From the NCBI RefSeq assembly GCF_037392515.1, contig NC_090291.1, forward strand, positions 13,952,501 to 14,016,500: 64,000 bases of DNA, written 5' to 3'. The notes beneath the pieces are model-generated. The model was not told where the DNA came from. It made no database searches and saw nothing but the letters and a program-made list of their open reading frames with translations. Source of the DNA: Haliotis asinina (taxonomy: Eukaryota; Mollusca; Gastropoda; Lepetellida; Haliotidae). Below are positions 59,020 through 64,000 of the stretch, piece after piece; the first letter of the stretch is position 1, and each line of letters begins with the position of its first letter. Both the position numbers and the translations under genes were made by a program.

Positions 59020-60200
59020 AAGCAAGAAAAACAAATTGCGCAAACTAGTAGTACTTATCATCATGAATACTACTACTTGATTGACTGTGTTTCTATTGCG
59101 GGCTCTTTTCTGGTATGCTACAGGGTTAATTACGGTCCTAAAGGGTGTGAAATTAGATGCAAATTGATAATATTATTTTCTAGTTGAGAGACATCGTTCG
59201 ATGTCCAGTCAAGCTCAGCAGCCTGGGCTTCCTATACATCCAAATGTCGAGTGCAGATAGAGTATGGTCTCTTTAAGTCAGTGAAGAATGTTGTTTTTTT
59301 CAATGTATTGTATCTGCTGACCGGAAACAAATACAGTCAGTGTCAAAAATGAGTTCACACTCGCATAAGTTGAGTCTATTCAATATTGAAGCACAAGGAG
59401 AAGCTACTACCTGTCTTAAATTTCTTCCAAACCTTGCGAAAGTTGATAGCGATGTTTGCCCACGAAACCATAAAAAAATCGTCAAAGGTTGTGACCCCTT
59501 TTCTGTGCAAAATATTTTTTTTGCGAATTCACTTTTGGCCACTGACTGTAGTCCCACCGGGAATACAGAACAGAATACCACAGGCAAACTATACAGTTTC
59601 AACTATTGTTTTCTACACTACGCACGTTTGCACATATGCGTAAGTATGGACACCATACATTGTTAAGAGAGATTGTTTTCTGTAATTTGTATTGATACTG
59701 AATATGTTATAGTTATGATTGTGTCACACAATGTTTAGAATTTTGAGTGATAGCTGTTATGGGTCTCATTTCATATCACCGGTAATTGTGTTTTAGCACC
59801 ACGCCTTTAAGGTAGCGCTTTAGAGACACCTCCCTTTGGTGTGTTTTGACTTGCTGATCACGGAGGTTCCATACTTCGCTGGAATGCTCAGGAATCAGTG
59901 ACTGTGTATATAGAAGGCTGGATGTTGTGTTGACACCCATACATACTGACTTATACAGAGAGTTATACAGGAGTTGTGTCATCATCGGCCAAACTACATC
60001 TGTCTTCCTCTTCATCTGATTATTAACATCGACCTACATCTAGGACAGGCCGTTTGCTGTGTAACATTTAGTAGAACTATTTCTGACTGAAAATTATGAC
60101 TTTAGTGAGTTGATATAATGTTGTTTAATTCTGCCTCATTGTACCAGAAACCTCTATTGTCATTCTTTGTATCTTGCTCTTAGGTCAATATATATTACTG
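59020..60200. other. No gene recognised upstream of SLC6 copy B exon g
   Basis: Searched by eye for the TM6 exon of copy B without success. 59300-59660 is open in three frames on both strands, but none resembles a known protein. Confidence 0.5.
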
Positions 60201-60210
60201 AATATTTTAG

Positions 60211-60440
60211 GACCCGTGAAGGTACGGGGTAGAATAGGTCTTCAGCAACCCATGCTTGCCATAATAGACTATGCTTGTCATAAGAGGCGACTAACGGGAT
60301 CGGGTGGTCAGGCCCGCTGACTTGGTTGTCATCGGTTCCCAATTGCGCGGATTGGTGCCCATGATTTGATTATTTACAGACTGCCACCATATAGCTGGAA
60401 TATTGCTGAGTGCGGCGTAAAACTAAACACACTCACTCAT
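60211..60440 (+). repeat. Family A copy
   Basis: Two internal deletions, otherwise head to tail. Confidence 0.85.
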
Positions 60441-60559
60441 TGAATAGTGTAGACTTGCCAGTGTTATACTTTGCTGGTTATTAGGGGATTCCTTATATCG
60501 TTTGTCATTGCAAATGTTTAACCGTAACATTATCCATGGAGGACGTGATCCCGTAGATC

Positions 60560-61831
60560 TAGTGTTTGTCACTTTTCAATGCATTCTCTCGATGTTTGGA
60601 AGTTTGATTCTTAAACAGAGTGTGTTTAAAGTGGGCGTGTTTGATGTGTTTCAGCACGTATTTCTCGATCCCTAGTCCAACGTCATACTATGGATGCCCA
60701 TATTGAGGGAAACCTCATGTCATGTCAGATGTGACCTGTTCGACCTGTTTGATGAAGGATTCAAAGTCGAAGTAGATGATGTAACGTACAGGCATTTGAT
60801 GTTGGTAGTTGACGAATTTTAAGATGTTGTCGTTATCCTTGGACATGTCGAATCGAAAGGCGATCTGTCCCACTCCATGTTTGATTCAAGTAGGTTGGCT
60901 CACGTGAAGCCAAGCAGGAACCATTCGCAAAAAAGATTCATTCTGCTGTGGTTCAACTGGTCATATGACAGTTGACTTCAAACTTTTGATCTCCGCATAG
61001 TGATAATTGTTGTCTTCTTTATTGAGAAATAAACTGATTCTGCACAAATCGAGCTGATTGATTTGGTGCATGATGGTCTTATTGCCTTCGTGACCAAACT
61101 CATTGATGGCTAAAGGTTTTTGCTTTTCAGATCCCGTCCAGTAGGAGATGGGTGTGACGCATTCTACACCTGTGAAGTCAAACCCAGATGTCTACATCTT
61201 GGGGAACGTCTGCATGCATTACCTTTCGTTATCTGAGAGGCAGCTATGACTGTGACCACTGTGCGATAATTAGTAACATCATCGTCTTTGGTTTTGGGAT
61301 TGATCATAGCTTTTTTCTTCTGGTAAACGTGCAAGTAGTTTGTACTTCACTAACTTGAGATACACAGTGTTGATGTCGGTCACCACTCATCCAGAGCCCA
61401 GGTGGGTATTTGTTTCCAATGATGTATCATTTGTAACATGGTATAGATGTTTGAAGGGATAAGAGTTGGATCGGGTTTTGAATTGGTGTTTGCCTGTGAA
61501 ATATGTTTTGATGTTTTCAGTGCTGCCATCTGACTGAGGTTTGGGGGAGTGACATTTTGATACTGAGCTGATTTTTGATACATTTACGATCATCCAACTC
61601 GTCGATCTTGCTAGCGACCAGTGGTTTAAGGTCATTGACGTTGATGTTAGACTGAACAGTTTTCTGCCAGCCTTTCCAATATTTACCCACGAGATGCTTT
61701 GTGGGTATGAATTGCAGTTTGACCACCTTGATGTCTTCCAACAACGTTAGCAGTTGAGCTTTCTCATGCCAGAATAACAGATCATGAGTAACTGACATGA
61801 CCTTCGCACACAGTAGGCAGGCATGTGACAA
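60560..61831 (-). mobile_element. Polinton-like fossil: second polymerase N-terminal region
   Basis: Stretches such as NYQHQMPVRYIIYFDFESF (an exonuclease-type DFES motif of family B polymerases) near 60.75-60.83 kb, and an upstream open part with VTHDLLFWHEKAQLLTLLED at about 61.52-61.83 kb. Much decayed, with many breaks. No terminal repeats seen. Confidence 0.5.
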
Positions 61832-62067
61832 TATTCAGCCGTTTCCACATGTTGTGGGCTTGCCAAGCAATACCCAATTGCAATAGTCAGTTCCACATGT
61901 CGACATGTTGGGCACCAGATGCAAAGTCAAATCTCTAAATGACTGTTTAAACACCCATCCGAAATTCTAGTCCATGAGGAAGGGATCTGGGAATTTGGTT
62001 GTAAAACTGGTTTGGGTGTCTTCTCGTCAGCCTGTCTGTCGATGTGCTGTGGTCCCAGGTCTTGTAG

Positions 62068-62338
62068 ACCCGTGAAGGTCCCGGGGTAGAATAGGCCTTC
62101 AGCAACTCATGCTTGCCACAAAAGACGACTATGCTTGTCGCAAGAGGCGACTAAGGGGATCCAGTGGTCAGGCTCGCTGACTTGGTTGACACATGTCATA
62201 GGTTCCCAGTTGCGCAGATCGATGCTCATGATGTTGATCACTGGATTGTCTGGTCCAGACTCGATTATTTACAGACCGCCGCCATATAGGTGGAATATTG
62301 CTGAGTGCGGCGTAAAACTAACCTCACTCACTCACTGA
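62068..62338 (+). repeat. Family A copy, full length
   Basis: Well preserved. The flanking CCAGGTCTTGTAGAC occurs at about 62054-62068 and again at 62341-62355, a target-site duplication of about 15 bp. Confidence 0.9.
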
Positions 62339-62344
62339 CTCCAG

Positions 62345-64000
62345 GTCTTGTAGACGACCTTCCAGAGAAACACGGCAGATAGGAAAAGTTAGGTCCACTT
62401 TTGGGTTGATTCAAGCATCTGTTGTACCTCCTGTAGATCCAGATACAACTCTGTTCCTCCCTGATACTTTCTATTTTCCCTCCAAGTTCCTCGTAGTCAT
62501 CGTCCAGCCTAGACAAGATTTCAATCAACACTGTCACGGTTTGCTCAACAGTAGCTGACAGCAGTTTGTTCCATGCAAGCCCAGAGTCTCCCCAAGCAGT
62601 CCTGGATGGCCGGTAACGTTGGCAGTTCTGCAGCAAGCAGTGGTGCTGGAGTTAAGAGCTACCTCGCAGGAAACGTCAACCGTTCTTTGATGGATTTACA
62701 GCATTTTGTATATCTTCTTCATCTGTATTCCACATTTTGAGTGACGATACATTTAACTCACTCACTCATTCCACATTTTGCATAGATGACTGGAACCAAT
62801 TTGGATTGTTTAATTTCTTGTGCCGAAAATTTTTTACATGCATCATGCGAATCTCTTCCACTTGGTCTTGTGATAGGTGTATTTTGGAGGCATGTTGTTT
62901 GTACTATATACATCTACACCATTGTCAATGTGGAAAACTAGGTAGAACGTAGGCAAACTAGTTGGAAGTTTGGCAGACCCTAGGTAAACTAGGCATAATC
63001 TAGGTACAAGCTGGGCACAGACGAGGTAGAAACTAGGCAAACTAGGTGCAAACACGTGCAAACTAGCCCAACTCCAAGCAAATACTAGCAAACATCAAGA
63101 AGGCCCCTAGCTCTACCAAACACCAAGCAATCAAATGTCAAGCAAACACCGATTGTCTGACTCGATATCTGTGTTGTCTGGGCTCTCGAGTCTGTTTAAT
63201 AAAGAAATGCCTATTTTCCATTGATCGTCGGTCAGTTTTGTCTACCCCTGAATAAACATGCTCCAAGGATGAGGTGCATTGCAGACAGAAATAGCACAAG
63301 TACTGCTTGTAGGGTGGATCAAATTTAAAACGATTTCATAAAATTTCTTGTCTAGGAATAAATGGATGAATGTCTGTGAGGACGTTGATAGCCAAACTGT
63401 TTTGCTTTTTACTAGGGTGATTAGTAGGTGGTTCGACGTCAGAGCCACTATGTAGTGGAGATACATTGACTTCATTGATGTTAACACTGCTGACTTTGTT
63501 TAAGAATCATTTGACATCAGGTTTAACCCAGTTGTATAGTTTTCTTACCTCTATTGTTTTTATCAATGAGTCAATGCGTTCCCCTAACGATGCGTCATGT
63601 TTTAGGGTTAAAGGAGCTAGTCTCATAATGTTGCATTGATGAATCATTACAGTTTGTCTGGGCAATGACTGATTGTTTCTAGACTTCCTACGGGATGTAG
63701 TTCAGACCTACTGCTCGTGTATCCTGAGGTTTTCGTGATGAAAAGTTTACCAGAAAGTTGATACTTCATTTGTTTGTTGTATGGAATATTTTTGACTCTA
63801 TCCAGTATTATGTTTTCATTGACTCACATTCTCCAATTTCTGAAGAAGCCTTGCACCATAAGATTTGCTGGTGTGAATATGATCCCTCCTTCTTTCAAAA
63901 GTTCTATCACTTAGTCAGATGGGAGTAGCCAACGAAACGTCCTTTTTTAGCTTCAGATTGTAGCTCTTTGATGGGCATCATCTTTATAGTCTTAAACATC
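62345..64000. other. Unassigned end of window
   Basis: Minus-strand open stretch 62328-62636 includes a charged helical part (EILSRLDDDYEELGGKIESI) of unknown family. Beyond 63.1 kb there are coding-like minus-strand fragments without recognisable motifs, possibly more of the decayed element at 60.56-61.83 kb. Confidence 0.35.
62936..63075. repeat. Degenerate repeat of an AACTAGGCAAA unit
   Basis: About ten imperfect repeats of roughly 11-16 bp (AACTAGGTAGAA, AACTAGGCATAA, AACTAGGCAAACTAGG). Confidence 0.7.

Noticed and set aside
59340-59666. 108-codon plus-strand open frame
   Set aside because: Two other frames are open over the same bases, splice or protein signatures are absent, and there is no family resemblance. 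Left as unassigned.

Overview
This is eukaryotic DNA, most probably from a mollusc and plausibly a vetigastropod such as an abalone. The evidence is short exons split by long introns, GT-AG splice sites, and dense SINE-like repeats that end in (TCAC)n and that I associate with abalone sequence. The species is an inference. Nothing looks bacterial: there are no operons, no CRISPR array, and no rRNA or convincing tRNA gene.

The recognisable host content is a tandem family of SLC6 transporters (sodium/chloride-coupled, glycine-transporter-like), all on the minus strand. Copy C (about 16.77-17.92 kb) is a decayed pseudogene with three exon remnants. Copy A (26.57-39.38 kb) has 13 exons that splice in phase into a predicted 616-residue protein. 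Copy B (54.87-59.02 kb) shows only the last seven exons, all open. Copies A and C also share a block upstream of their first coding exon (41.7-42.25 and 19.4-19.95 kb), the best candidate for the promoter and 5' untranslated exon. Copy A is unusual because three residues that bind chloride in known SLC6 proteins are replaced, two by His and one by Gly.

The rest is mostly mobile DNA. 0-16 kb is a repeat field with retroposon families A and B, a tRNA-like SINE family, one mariner copy, and a 43-bp minisatellite at 15.8-16.76 kb. 20.7-26.5 kb holds a second mariner copy, a Tc1-like transposase, and a LINE 3' end. The introns of copy A hold a TA-flanked MITE, a Tc1 remnant, and a fossil Polinton-like patch (33.4-34.3 kb). 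42.7-50.6 kb is a nest: a Polinton-like polymerase fossil is interrupted by a LINE, which is itself interrupted by an inverted-repeat element carrying a P-loop exon. 53.5-54.2 and 60.6-61.8 kb hold further old coding fossils.

Several insertions lie at the same place in copies A and B, so they predate that duplication. The MITE in A has a matching empty site in B. The window therefore records the relative order of gene duplication, repeat insertion, gene decay and probable gene conversion. All exon boundaries come from reading splice sites and family homology by eye, without transcripts.
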